A stretch of DNA of 41,970 nt, taken from Candidatus Kuenenia stuttgartensis. GTDB taxonomy: Bacteria; Planctomycetota; Planctomycetia; Planctomycetales; Planctomycetaceae. Under the pieces are notes generated by a model. The model saw nothing but the letters and a program-made list of their open reading frames with translations. It was not told the origin of the DNA and did not search any database. This document shows positions 24,307 through 33,400 of this stretch, in pieces. Numbering within the stretch: the first letter of the stretch is position 1; each line of letters starts with the position of its first letter. A program made the translations under genes and the position numbers. The stretch covers positions 1 to 41,970 of the forward strand of contig CAMDRI010000028.1 in assembly GCA_945906725.1 (NCBI GenBank), in the 5' to 3' direction.

Positions 24307-27300
24307 ATGCTCAATTGGATCATCGACTTTGCTCTGCGGAATCGGGTTCTCGTGCTGCTGTCGGCCGTGGGGCTGGCAGTGGCGGGAGCGGTCGCGGTGT
24401 TGCATCTCGACATCGACGCCTTTCCGGATACGACGCCGATTCAAGTGCAGATCAACACGACGGCTCCGGCGCTCGGACCCGAAGAGGTCGAGCAGCAGAT
24501 CACGTTTCCGATTGAGCAAGTGCTGGGTGGATTGCCGAGGCTGCAAATTTTGCGGTCGATTTCGAAGTTCGGTTTGTCGCAGGTGGTCGTCACGTTCGAG
24601 GACGGGACGGACATCTATTTCGCGCGGCAGCTTGTCAACGAGCGGCTCGGTTCGGTCGTGTTGCCGCCGGGCATTGAGCGGCCGAGTCTTGGTCCGGTCG
24701 CGACCGGGTTGGGCGAGGTCTATCACTACATCGTGACGTTGAAGGGTTGGAACTTTGAGGGAGCGTCCGAGGCGGAACGCACCGAGAAGTTGACCTACTT
24801 GCGGACGATTCACGACTGGTCGATCAAGCCCAAGCTGCGCACGGTCCCCGGCGTGGCCGAAGTCAATTCGTGGGGCGGGTTCGAGAAGCAGTATCAGGTC
24901 CGCATCGACCCCGAAAAGTTGATCAAGCACAAGCTGACGTTCGCCGAAGTCATCGAGGCTTTGGAGAAGAACAACAAGAACACCGGCGGCGGCGGCATTC
25001 AGCAGAACAACCAGTTTTTGTTGGTGCATGGCTTGGGCCGCACGGTCAACGAGGAACAGATTCGGAACATCGTCGTGACGGCGGAGGACGGCTCGCCGAT
25101 CCGCGCGAAGGACGTGGCGACAGTCGGCATCGGCCAGGAGATTCGTCGCGGTTCGGTGACGGCGATGGGACGCGGCGAAGCGATTCTCGGCTTGTGCTTC
25201 ATGACGATGGGACAGAACAGCAAGATCGTCACGTCGGCACTCAAGAAGCGGCTGGAGGAACTCCGTCCGACGCTGCCGGCCGACGTGGAAATCACTGTCG
25301 TTTACGACCGCACCGAATTGGTGGACTTTGTCATCGACACCGTCCGCCGCAACTTGTTCGAGGGCGGGCTGCTGGTGATCGCGATCCTGTTCGCGTTCCT
25401 GGGGAACTTGCGAGCGGCCACCATCGTCGCCGTGGCGATTCCGCTGTCGATGTTGTGCGCGTTCAGCGGCATGTTGCAGTTCGGGATCGCCGCGAGCTTG
25501 CTCAGTCTGGGCGCGATCGACTTCGGCATGGTGGTCGATAGCTCGGTGGTGATGGTTGAGAATTGTGTGCGGCACATCGCTCACGGCGATTTGCGGAACC
25601 GCAGCAAGATCGAAGTTGTCCGTGACGCGGCGGTCGAGGTCCGCAAGCCGACGCTGTTCGGCGAACTCATCATCATGATCGTGTACTTGCCGATCCTCAC
25701 GCTGGAAGGAATCGAAGGCAAACTCTTCCGGCCGATGGCGCTGACGGTCATCTTCGCACTGGCCGGTTCGATGGTGCTGTCGATGACGCTGATGCCCGTG
25801 CTGGCCAGCTTCATCCTGCCGCGCCGCATGTCGGAAAAAGAACCGTGGCTGATGCGGCTGGCTCACATGATTCACAACCCGGTCTTGAGAATCTGCATGG
25901 ATCACCGCTTCGCGGTCGTGTCGTTCGCAGCCTGCGTGCTTGTGTTCGCGTTCGGCATGATCGCTCCGAATCTCGGCAGCGAGTTCATCCCGCGACTGTC
26001 GGAAGGCTCGATGACGGTCAACGTCGTGCGGCTGGCGGGGACCGACCTCAGCGAATCGAACCACATGAACTCGGTGATGGAGCGGATCATTCTCGACAAA
26101 TTCCCGAACGAAGTGCGGCACGTCTGGAGCCGCGTCGGGACAGCCGAAGTCGCGACCGATCCGATGGGGATCGAACTGACCGACATGTACGTCACGCTGC
26201 ATCCTCGCTCGCAATGGACGCGAGCCAAGACGCAGGAGGAATTGCTGGGCCTGATCGAAAAAGAAGTCCGCCCGATCCCCGGCCAGCGTGTCGCGTTCTC
26301 GCAGCCGATTGAGCTGCGCATGAACGAAATGATTTCCGGCGTGCGAGCCGATTTGGGGATCAAGCTGTTCGGCGACGACTTCACCGTGTTGGTCGCGAAG
26401 GCGGCCGAGATTGAAGCGGTGTTGAAGACGATTACCGGCAACGCGGATGTCTCCGTCGAACAAGTCACCGGCCAGCCGGTCTTGCAGATCCAGATCAAGC
26501 AAGACGAAATCGCCCGCTACGGCATTGCCGCGCAAACGGTGCTCGACTTGATTCAGTCGGTCGGCAGCTTGGAAGTCGGGCAAGTCGTCGAGGGGCAATT
26601 GCGGTTCCCGCTAGTGGCTCGCTTGCCGGATCGTTTGCGGGGCAGCCCGGAGGCGCTCGGCACGATTCAAGTGGCGACACCGACCGGCGAACGCATTCCG
26701 CTGTCGCGGCTGGCCGACATCCGCATGGTCGAAGGGCCATCGACGATCACACGCGAATCGGGTCAGCGACGCATCACGATCACGACCAACATTCGCGGCC
26801 GGGACATGGGGACGTTCGTGGCCGAGGCTCAGCAGAAGGTCAACGAGAAAGTCAAACTGCCCCCCGGCCGCTACTTTCTGGAATGGGGTGGCCAGTTCGA
26901 GAACTACGAACGTGCCCGCAATCGGCTGTTGATCGTCATCCCGGTCGCCATTGCGATGATCTTCACGCTGCTGTTCTTCACCTACCACAATATCATCGAC
27001 TCGCTGCGCGTGTTCACGGGCGTGCCGTTCGGCTGGGTGGGCGGCATCATCGCACTGTGGTTGCGCGACATGCCATTCTCAATCTCGGCGGCGATTGGCT
27101 TCATCGCACTCTCCGGCGTCGCCGTGCTGGATGACATGATCCTCGTCAGCTATGTCCGACAACTCCGCCGCACCGGCATGAAGATTCACGACGCCGTGCG
27201 TCAAGCGGCGATCACACGGTTGCGGCCCGTGTTGATGACCACGCTCGTCGCCAGCTTCGGCTTCCTGCCGATGGCACTCTCGACCGGCCAAGGTGCCGAA

Positions 27301-27564
27301 GTGCAACGCCCGCTGGCGACGGTCGTCATCGGCGGAGTCATCGGTGCGATGGCCATGTCACTGCTGGTGCTCCGCGTGCTGTACCTGTTTTTCGATGCCA
27401 TCGCTCACGCGATCCAATGGTTCCTGATTCGATACTGCCACATGTCCGAGTCGGTAACGGCCCCGATGCTGGGCCTGCTGGTCGAACACGAAGAGGGCGA
27501 TTCGCCCTTGGTCGGAGTCAGTGCCAGTGAGCATTCCGAAGAGAAGGAACTCACCCATGTTTGA
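24307..27564 (+). CDS. HME-type RND efflux pump, CzcA/CnrA-like, second system
   Basis: The 1085-residue antiporter has the full RND plan with 12 membrane helices and two large periplasmic loops. TM4 carries DFGMVVDSSVVMVEN (about residues 403-417), the classic signature of CzcA/CnrA divalent-cation exporters, where the two Asp and the Glu serve proton relay. The docking-domain element GGGGIQQNNQFLLVHGLGR and the second-loop motif NEMISGVRADLGIKLFGDDF are also typical of that class. Likely substrates are Co(II), Zn(II), Cd(II) or Ni(II); this follows from the family and cannot be narrowed. ATG 24307 lies 3 bases after the YnfA-like stop. Its partners are the two adaptors upstream and the TolC protein downstream. 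The stop at 27564 abuts palindromic repeat E. Confidence 0.94.
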   Translation: MLNWIIDFALRNRVLVLLSAVGLAVAGAVAVLHLDIDAFPDTTPIQVQINTTAPALGPEEVEQQITFPIEQVLGGLPRLQILRSISKFGLSQVVVTFEDGTDIYFARQLVNERLGSVVLPPGIERPSLGPVATGLGEVYHYIVTLKGWNFEGASEAERTEKLTYLRTIHDWSIKPKLRTVPGVAEVNSWGGFEKQYQVRIDPEKLIKHKLTFAEVIEALEKNNKNTGGGGIQQNNQFLLVHGLGRTVNEEQIRNIVVTAEDGSPIRAKDVATVGIGQEIRRGSVTAMGRGEAILGLCFMTMGQNSKIVTSALKKRLEELRPTLPADVEITVVYDRTELVDFVIDTVRRNLFEGGLLVIAILFAFLGNLRAATIVAVAIPLSMLCAFSGMLQFGIAASLLSLGAIDFGMVVDSSVVMVENCVRHIAHGDLRNRSKIEVVRDAAVEVRKPTLFGELIIMIVYLPILTLEGIEGKLFRPMALTVIFALAGSMVLSMTLMPVLASFILPRRMSEKEPWLMRLAHMIHNPVLRICMDHRFAVVSFAACVLVFAFGMIAPNLGSEFIPRLSEGSMTVNVVRLAGTDLSESNHMNSVMERIILDKFPNEVRHVWSRVGTAEVATDPMGIELTDMYVTLHPRSQWTRAKTQEELLGLIEKEVRPIPGQRVAFSQPIELRMNEMISGVRADLGIKLFGDDFTVLVAKAAEIEAVLKTITGNADVSVEQVTGQPVLQIQIKQDEIARYGIAAQTVLDLIQSVGSLEVGQVVEGQLRFPLVARLPDRLRGSPEALGTIQVATPTGERIPLSRLADIRMVEGPSTITRESGQRRITITTNIRGRDMGTFVAEAQQKVNEKVKLPPGRYFLEWGGQFENYERARNRLLIVIPVAIAMIFTLLFFTYHNIIDSLRVFTGVPFGWVGGIIALWLRDMPFSISAAIGFIALSGVAVLDDMILVSYVRQLRRTGMKIHDAVRQAAITRLRPVLMTTLVASFGFLPMALSTGQGAEVQRPLATVVIGGVIGAMAMSLLVLRVLYLFFDAIAHAIQWFLIRYCHMSESVTAPMLGLLVEHEEGDSPLVGVSASEHSEEKELTHV

Positions 27565-27565
27565 A

Positions 27566-27660
27566 GAGGGGCGAGGGATGAGTGGGCGAGGGGCGAGCGA
27601 CAGGCAGTCGCATGGCTGTCGCGCCGCCTTTGATTTCTCGCCACTCATCCCTCGCCCCTC
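27566..27660. repeat. Palindromic repeat E
   Basis: Arms 27566-27590 and 27637-27660 (one base missing in the second) contain GAGGGGCGAGGGATGAGTGG and its reverse complement, around a 46-base loop. It lies 44 bases before the lipoprotein gene at 27704. A single arm-like copy occurs at 35645-35673. Confidence 0.88.
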
Positions 27661-27703
27661 ACCCCTGTTTCCCAACCCCCTGTTTCACGAAGGAGACCTT
27701 GAG

Positions 27704-28144
27704 ATGACGACACGAAAACTTTGGACGGCTTGCGGCTTGCTCGCGGCGTTGATGTTCGCGGCCAACGGCTGCGGCGAATCGGCCCCCGCGCCGAAACAAG
27801 TCGCTCAGACCGACAAGCACGATGACCACGCCGACCACAAGGAAGGCGACGGCCACGATCACGGCAAGGACGGCAAGAAAGAACACGACCACAGCGGCTG
27901 GTGGTGTGGCGAGCACGGCGTCCCTGAAGGCGAATGCAGCATGTGCAACTCGAAAGTCGCCGCCGCGTTCAAGGCCAAGGGTGACTGGTGCGACAAGCAC
28001 GAACGCGCTCAATCGCAGTGCTTCATCTGCGACCCGAAGTTGCAGGAGAAGTTCGCGGCCGTGTATCGCGCGAAGGAAGGCAAAGAGCCGCCAGCCATCG
28101 AAGAGGAAGCTCCGGCCAGCGGCGAGAAGAAGTCAGGGACTTAG
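27704..28144 (+). CDS. Lipoprotein with His/Asp-rich linker and two Cys/His knuckles
   Basis: The 146-residue lipoprotein (lipobox ANGC, Cys23) has a His/Asp-rich stretch (about residues 38-64: DKHDDHADHKEGDGHDHG...HDH). Two knuckles follow: W67-C68-x2-H71-x6-C78-x2-C81 and W95-C96-x2-H99-x6-C106-x2-C109. The tail is charged and low in structure. ATG 27704 has AAGGAG upstream. The same knuckle is fused to both adaptors of this block, so this protein may deliver metal to them, the role CusF plays for CusCBA; there is no sequence resemblance to CusF. It is spaced 169 bases before the TolC gene. The metal-binding function is a strong inference from composition, but the partner relation is not shown. 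Confidence 0.8.
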   Translation: MTTRKLWTACGLLAALMFAANGCGESAPAPKQVAQTDKHDDHADHKEGDGHDHGKDGKKEHDHSGWWCGEHGVPEGECSMCNSKVAAAFKAKGDWCDKHERAQSQCFICDPKLQEKFAAVYRAKEGKEPPAIEEEAPASGEKKSGT

Positions 28145-28226
28145 TCGAGAGACGAGGGCGAGCGATGCGCCACGACCTGATCTCAATGCAAGTGTCAATT
28201 TAGAGTGGCTGTGCTTGGCAGTGACG

Positions 28227-28247
28227 CTTGCGAAGACTTTTCGCAAG
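28227..28247. promoter_or_regulatory. Leader hairpin 1 before the TolC gene
   Basis: CTTGCGAA and TTCGCAAG form a perfect 8-base stem around a 5-base loop (28227-28247). No T-run follows. Together with the next hairpin it might process or attenuate the operon transcript. Confidence 0.4.
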
Positions 28248-28277
28248 CTCACCGCTTGGCTGTCCGAAAAAAAGATG

Positions 28278-28294
28278 AGCCGCCTTGCGCGGCT
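28278..28294. promoter_or_regulatory. Leader hairpin 2 just before the TolC ribosome-binding site
   Basis: AGCCGC-CTTGC-GCGGCT is a 6-base GC-rich stem (28278-28294) directly after an A-run (28267-28273) and just ahead of the GGGAGGGG ribosome-binding region. It could mask the site or act as an mRNA stabiliser. Confidence 0.35.
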
Positions 28295-28312
28295 GCCCAG
28301 GGAGGGGCGATC

Positions 28313-29890
28313 ATGGGAACTCATTGTCTCGCGAGGCGACTCGCTGCGTTTGTGCTCACTCTTGGATTGGCGATTTTCGCGGATGCGCCTAGCGTGCGAG
28401 CCGATTGGCCGAAGCTATGGCGCAGTTCCAAACCCAAGGTCACGGTGGCTTCTGCGGCACCAAGTCGCATGGTCAGCGAGACCGCCGCACAACCTTCTGC
28501 GGTGAGGCACGCCGCCCACGCAGCTACCACGCCGAAACCGTCAGTGACTCCCGCGTCCGCCACCACGGCGCAGAAGTCGGCTCCCTACGAAGAAGACGTT
28601 GTCGTTCCAGGCAAGCCGCGACGGACTGAGACGGTCGATCCTTGTGACGATCCGGAGGATGCGGCCACTCCCGGCATGACGCTCGACGCTTTGGTGGCGC
28701 TCGGCCTGGAGCAGAATCCGCGACTCGCGAAAGTCTCGTTCGGCGTCGAGTCCGCGCGGGGCCGAGCGTATCAAGCTGGACTGTATCCCAATCCGTTGGT
28801 CGCGCTGACGTGGGATGAATTGGGTGACAAGACTGGCCGTTCGGGCGTCAACACGCTGCCGTTGGTGACGCAAGAACTCGTGATGGGCCGCAAGCTGAAG
28901 CTCAGCCGCGCCGCCGCCGAGCGTGAAGTCGAGCAAGCCAGTTGGGGCGTGATGGCCGAGCGTTACGCGATGCTGTCCGAAATCCGTGCGGCCTATTTCG
29001 ACGTGCTGGCCTTGCAAGAACGAGTCCGTTTGCTGTGCGAGATTCGCGGCTATGGCCGTGACGTGACGAAGACCGTCCGCAGCCTGCGTGACGACGCCAA
29101 ACAATTGGCGGACATCGACGTGTTGCCGGTCGAAGCGGAACTCGCTCGTTACGAAGCGGACGTGGAATCGGCTCAAGCGGAGAAAGCGGCGGCGTACAAA
29201 CGGCTGGCCGCGCTGCTGGGTATCCATCGGCTGGCGATCACCAAAGTCGCGGGCCGCCTCGCGGATTATTCGTTTCCGGACTACGACGCCGAAGGCACGC
29301 CGATGTATGTGCTCAGCGTCCATCCAGAAATCCAGATCGCTCAGTGGGGCGTCGAGAAGGCGAAGTTCGTCGTCCAACGCGCGAAGGCCGAGCCGATTCC
29401 GAACCTCAGCGTCAACGGCGGCTACGTCCGGCAGAACCAGAACCGTTCCGATGACTACACGCTGGGCGTGAGCGCGTCGATCCCGCTGTGGAATAAGAAC
29501 CAAGGCAACATCCGCGCGGCTGAAGCGGAACTCTGCGCCGCGATGCAGGAAGTCGGCCGCATCGAAAACGACCTGACGGATCGCGTCGCCACCGCACTGC
29601 GCGAATTCGCCTCCGCTCGCAAGCGTGCGGAAAAGTACCAAGCCGTCGTGAGCAAGGCCGAACAAGCTCAAACCATCGCCACCGAAGATCAACGACGAAA
29701 CCTTCCGCCGCTGATGGTCCTGGAACTGCAACGCTCGGCTCGGCAGGCCCGCCTGGAACGCCTCAAATCCATCGGCGACGCCTGGAAGGCTGCGGCCACG
29801 ATCTCCGGCTTGACGATCGAAGACAACTGGCCGCCCGCTCCGACAAAACCGACCGACGTGCCACCCGCTCCGGCGGCTGTTCCGCAATGA
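28313..29890 (+). CDS. TolC-family outer-membrane efflux protein (CzcC/CusC-like)
   Basis: The 525-residue protein has a cleavable signal peptide (about 1-30, ending SVRA-D), an extended Ala/Ser/Thr/Pro-rich linker (35-105), and then two TolC repeats: one starting near residue 125 with LGLEQNPRLAKVSFGVESARG and YPNPLVALTWDELGDKTG, the second near 365 with PNLSVNGGYVRQNQNRSDDY. Long coiled-coil segments follow each. It lacks a lipobox, unlike the first TolC protein of the window. ATG 28313 follows GGAGGG and two hairpins. The C-terminus is Pro/Ala-rich (PPAPTKPTDVPPAPAAVP). It is the final gene of block 3 and supplies the outer-membrane channel for the CzcA-like pump. The linker is unusually long; it may extend into the periplasm or peptidoglycan. 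Confidence 0.9.
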   Translation: MGTHCLARRLAAFVLTLGLAIFADAPSVRADWPKLWRSSKPKVTVASAAPSRMVSETAAQPSAVRHAAHAATTPKPSVTPASATTAQKSAPYEEDVVVPGKPRRTETVDPCDDPEDAATPGMTLDALVALGLEQNPRLAKVSFGVESARGRAYQAGLYPNPLVALTWDELGDKTGRSGVNTLPLVTQELVMGRKLKLSRAAAEREVEQASWGVMAERYAMLSEIRAAYFDVLALQERVRLLCEIRGYGRDVTKTVRSLRDDAKQLADIDVLPVEAELARYEADVESAQAEKAAAYKRLAALLGIHRLAITKVAGRLADYSFPDYDAEGTPMYVLSVHPEIQIAQWGVEKAKFVVQRAKAEPIPNLSVNGGYVRQNQNRSDDYTLGVSASIPLWNKNQGNIRAAEAELCAAMQEVGRIENDLTDRVATALREFASARKRAEKYQAVVSKAEQAQTIATEDQRRNLPPLMVLELQRSARQARLERLKSIGDAWKAAATISGLTIEDNWPPAPTKPTDVPPAPAAVPQ

Positions 29891-29992
29891 TTCTTGGATC
29901 GCGACGCGGAGCGTCGCGCCACATTGCGGCTTCGCCGCGCTCTACTCTTGACTGACCGCGCTTGTGAACGAGGGCTGGCAAGAGTGCCCCTC

Positions 29993-30412
29993 TTACTGTC
30001 CAGTCATCTTGAGATAGTCCTTGTCGCGGCAAACCCACAGCGGATCTTTGCCGAACACGACGTATTCGGCCTCTTCGCTGGCTGGGTCACCGCTGTCGAA
30101 GGTGAGTTTGACTTTGAATCGTGTCGGACCTTCGGTCGAGGGTGTCTCGTCGCCGATCTGAAACTCTTTCAGCTTGCGGCCGGAATCCCAGACTTGGTCT
30201 TGCACCTGCACGACCGGCTTCGAGGACTCGATGGCTCCCGGCTTGTCACGGCCCGACTTCCAGGCGTCCAACGCGGTCGTCAGTGCGGCCTTCGCGCCCG
30301 TTCCGGTCGGATGGTAACTGGAGGCCGAACCGCCGCCGCCACCGCAACCTGTCAAACTCAACGCCAGCAGTCCCAGCGGTAGGCACCAAACGAATTTCAA
30401 TTTGCGGAGCAT
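29993..30412 (-). CDS. Planctomycete-type small lipoprotein, paralogue of the 36157 gene
   Basis: The 139-residue lipoprotein has lipobox LTGC (Cys23) and a Gly-rich stretch, then a compact domain: LTTALDAWKSGR (about 42-53), SKPVVQVQDQVWDSGRKLKEFQI, and the closing VVFGKDPLWVCRDKDYLK (about 117-134). The same order is found in the protein at 36157-35693, about 35-40% alike by eye. ATG 30412 has AAAGGAAA upstream and overlaps the end of the CusA-type pump gene by 16 bases, so it is the last gene of the minus-strand operon. The DPLWVxR block resembles a conserved lipoprotein group common in planctomycetes, function unknown. It may stabilise or supply the efflux complex; that is inference from position. 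Confidence 0.8.
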   Translation of the reverse strand: MLRKLKFVWCLPLGLLALSLTGCGGGGGSASSYHPTGTGAKAALTTALDAWKSGRDKPGAIESSKPVVQVQDQVWDSGRKLKEFQIGDETPSTEGPTRFKVKLTFDSGDPASEEAEYVVFGKDPLWVCRDKDYLKMTGQ

Positions 30413-33400
30413 GTTTCGAGTTTCCTTTCGGGATGTGGTGGGCTGAGTTTCATCAAATCGTCGCTGGTTGTGGAAGCCGTCTGTTGCGTCGCTTGCCAGC
30501 GTCGGCGACGAACCCAATAGAACAGCACGGGCAAGAACAGGTCGATGACTTCGTCGGCGATCAGAATGCCGCCCAGCACCGGAGCGGCCATCGGCCGGAT
30601 GACTTCAGCTCCGACACCGCTGGCCCACAGCATGGGGGCGAGACCGAGGATTGTCGTTCCTTCGGTCAACAGCTTCGGACGCAGGCGATGCACGGCTCCT
30701 TCGATGACCGCGGCTCGCAAGTCCGCTTCGGTCAGCGATGCCAGTGGGCCGCGCTTCTCCAACGCTTCACGCAGATAGACCAGCATGATGATGCCGGTCG
30801 AGGTCGCCATACCGAAGCACGCGAGATACCCAACCGCCACCGGCACTGACCAGCGATAGCCGAACAGCCATTGAAAGAAGACGCCACCCGCGATCGCTCC
30901 CGGCACCGCCAGCAGCATCAGGCAGGTGTCGGCCCAATCGCGGTACGTCAGCCACAGAATCAACAGGATCAGCCCAATGACCACCGGCGTGATGAACAGC
31001 AACGTGCGAGCGGTCTGCTCGGCATGTTCAAACTGCCCGGTCCATTCGAGGAACGTCCCTTCGGGGAGTTCGACGTTCTCCGCGACCGCTGTTTTCGCTT
31101 CAGCGAGAAACTCGAATGTCCCGCGACCGCGCACGTTCAGTCGGACGTAATTCCGCAGCAGTCCGTTTTCGCTCTTGATCGACGCCGGGCCTTCGGTGAT
31201 GCGGACGTCCGCGACATCACCGAGCGTGACAAAGGTGTCGCTCGCCCAGCGGCACGGCACCGGCAACAGCCGCACCGCGAGTTCATCACGAGCCGCATCG
31301 CGCGTCGCCCGCACGCGAACGTCGTGACGCTCGCGGCCCGACAGCACCGTCGCCACCTGCTTGCCGCCGAGCGCCGTCTCGATGACGTACCACAAGTCGC
31401 GTGGGTCGATTCCATGTTCCACCGCCCGTTCGCGGTTCGGGAGGATTTCCAAATAGCCTTTGCCGCGAATCGGATCGGCAATGACGTCCGCCGCTCCTGG
31501 CACCTCGCGCAGCACGGCGGCGATTTCTTCCGAAGCCGCGACCACCTCATCGAGATTGCCACCGAGCACACGCACGCCGATCTCGGTGTTGATCCCGGTT
31601 GCCAGCATGTCGACTCGATTCTGAATCGGCCGAGTCCACACGTTCGTCCAACCCGGCATTTGCAACGCGCGATCCAATTCCCCGCCGAAGCCGGTGAGTT
31701 CGTCTCGCTCGAACGGCCACAGAAACGCCCAGCGAGCGAATTGTTTGCTGTGCTCGGCGATGACAGCATCCAACTCCGGCACCGGATCAATTACCGGCAA
31801 CGGCGGCAGTTGCCGTCCGCTGTGATGATGCTCGGCTTGTTGTTTCAGCTCCAGGCGATTTCCTTCCGATTGGCCGCCTGAAGGCGCGATGACGAGCGGC
31901 GTGCGTGCCGCCGCAATTTGATCGAGCCACGCATCGACACGCGGATCGACTTCGTCCGCGCGGCCCAACAGTTCTTCCGCGACGAACTGCGTGAACGATC
32001 GCAAGCCGCGATCGAACAGGTCGCGATTGAGCGTCTCGGTGTGTTCCACCCACGCCGCACGTTGGACACGCTGCAACTCGGATCGCAATTGCGCGAACTC
32101 GGAGGGCGTTTCGCGGCCGAGCAGTTCATTGGCCGACTGTCGCAGTCGGCTGAGCCACGACACCGTTCGTGGCGAGGCGTCCGCCAGCAATTTGTCTTCG
32201 GCCAAATGTGCGAGCGCATGTTCGGCGATCGAGCGGAGGTCATCCTCCTCCAGGGACATCGCCAAGTGCGTGCCCAGATGCGGCGATAACGACTCCTGCA
32301 ACCACGCAAGGTCTCCCGATTGCAGTTCGCGAGTCAATCGCCCGTCGTCCTGCCAGCGTTTCGCCAACCGCGACAACGCTTCCTGAATCAGCACGCGACC
32401 AAGCCGGCGCTGAAACTCCTCGTTGCGAGCGTGCGCGACTTCGCGCAGACCCAACTCGCACCGCGCATGCGCGGCGGCGACTGACTCGACGAAGTCCGTC
32501 GTCGCGATCGTTCTGGCAATCAGCTTCGCCGAGAGTAGTGCTTGGACAACCTCGTGCCCCTGTCGTTCGACGTCCGCTCGACGCAGCTTGCGTTTGGGCC
32601 AGAACTCGGTTGGCCGGAAATCGACCATCGTTTCGATCATGTCCAGCGGAGCTGGATCGAACGGCGTTTCCGCTCGGCCCGCTTTGCCGACGACCATGTC
32701 GACTTCGGGAAACCGGCACAGCAGCATGTTGCGAGCCTTGAGATCATCTCCGGCCTGCGTCACCGAAATTCGCGGCACGGTGATCGGCATGTCCATGACC
32801 ATGCCCTCGTCGAGCGGCACTCGCAGATCAATGCCCAGCGGCTGCATCGTCTGCTGGGCCACGAGAGCAATCACAATCAGCGAACCACACCAGCCCGACG
32901 CGCGTGCGAGGGATCGCAGTGAATGACCTCTCGCTGGCGCGGCGGGCTGATGTGCGGCGAGTGAAATCCAACCGACCGAGACCAATGCTGCGAACAGAAC
33001 CGCGCGGAACACGCCGTCATGTCCGACCGGAGTCACGCCCAGTAGAAACGTCACGCAGATGATCCACGCCATCACGACCGGATGATCGAGCAGATAATTC
33101 AGCACCGGCCGATAGACCTCCATCACCCCGCGCACCAGCCAGCTTTCGGTTTCGGCTCGCATCCGGCCGCGCAGGAACAGCGTGCAGAGCGCGGGGACCA
33201 GCGTGATCGACAAGATCGCAACCGCGATCAGCGCGAACGTCTTTGTGAACGCCAACGGCCGGAACAATTGGCCGTCGATTCCGCCCAGCGCGAACACCGG
33301 CAGGAACGAGATCAACATGATGAGCACCGAAAAGAAAATCGGCCGGCCAACCGTGCGGCAGGCGGCCAGGACGGTCGGTCGCACGTCACCGGTCACGGGC

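Noticed and set aside
23734..26598. 954-residue open frame on the minus strand opposite the CzcA-type pump
   Set aside because: Shadow of a GC-rich gene: low-complexity Arg/His/Asp/Gln composition, no domain, no ribosome-binding site, and it covers the ABC, YnfA and RND genes antisense.
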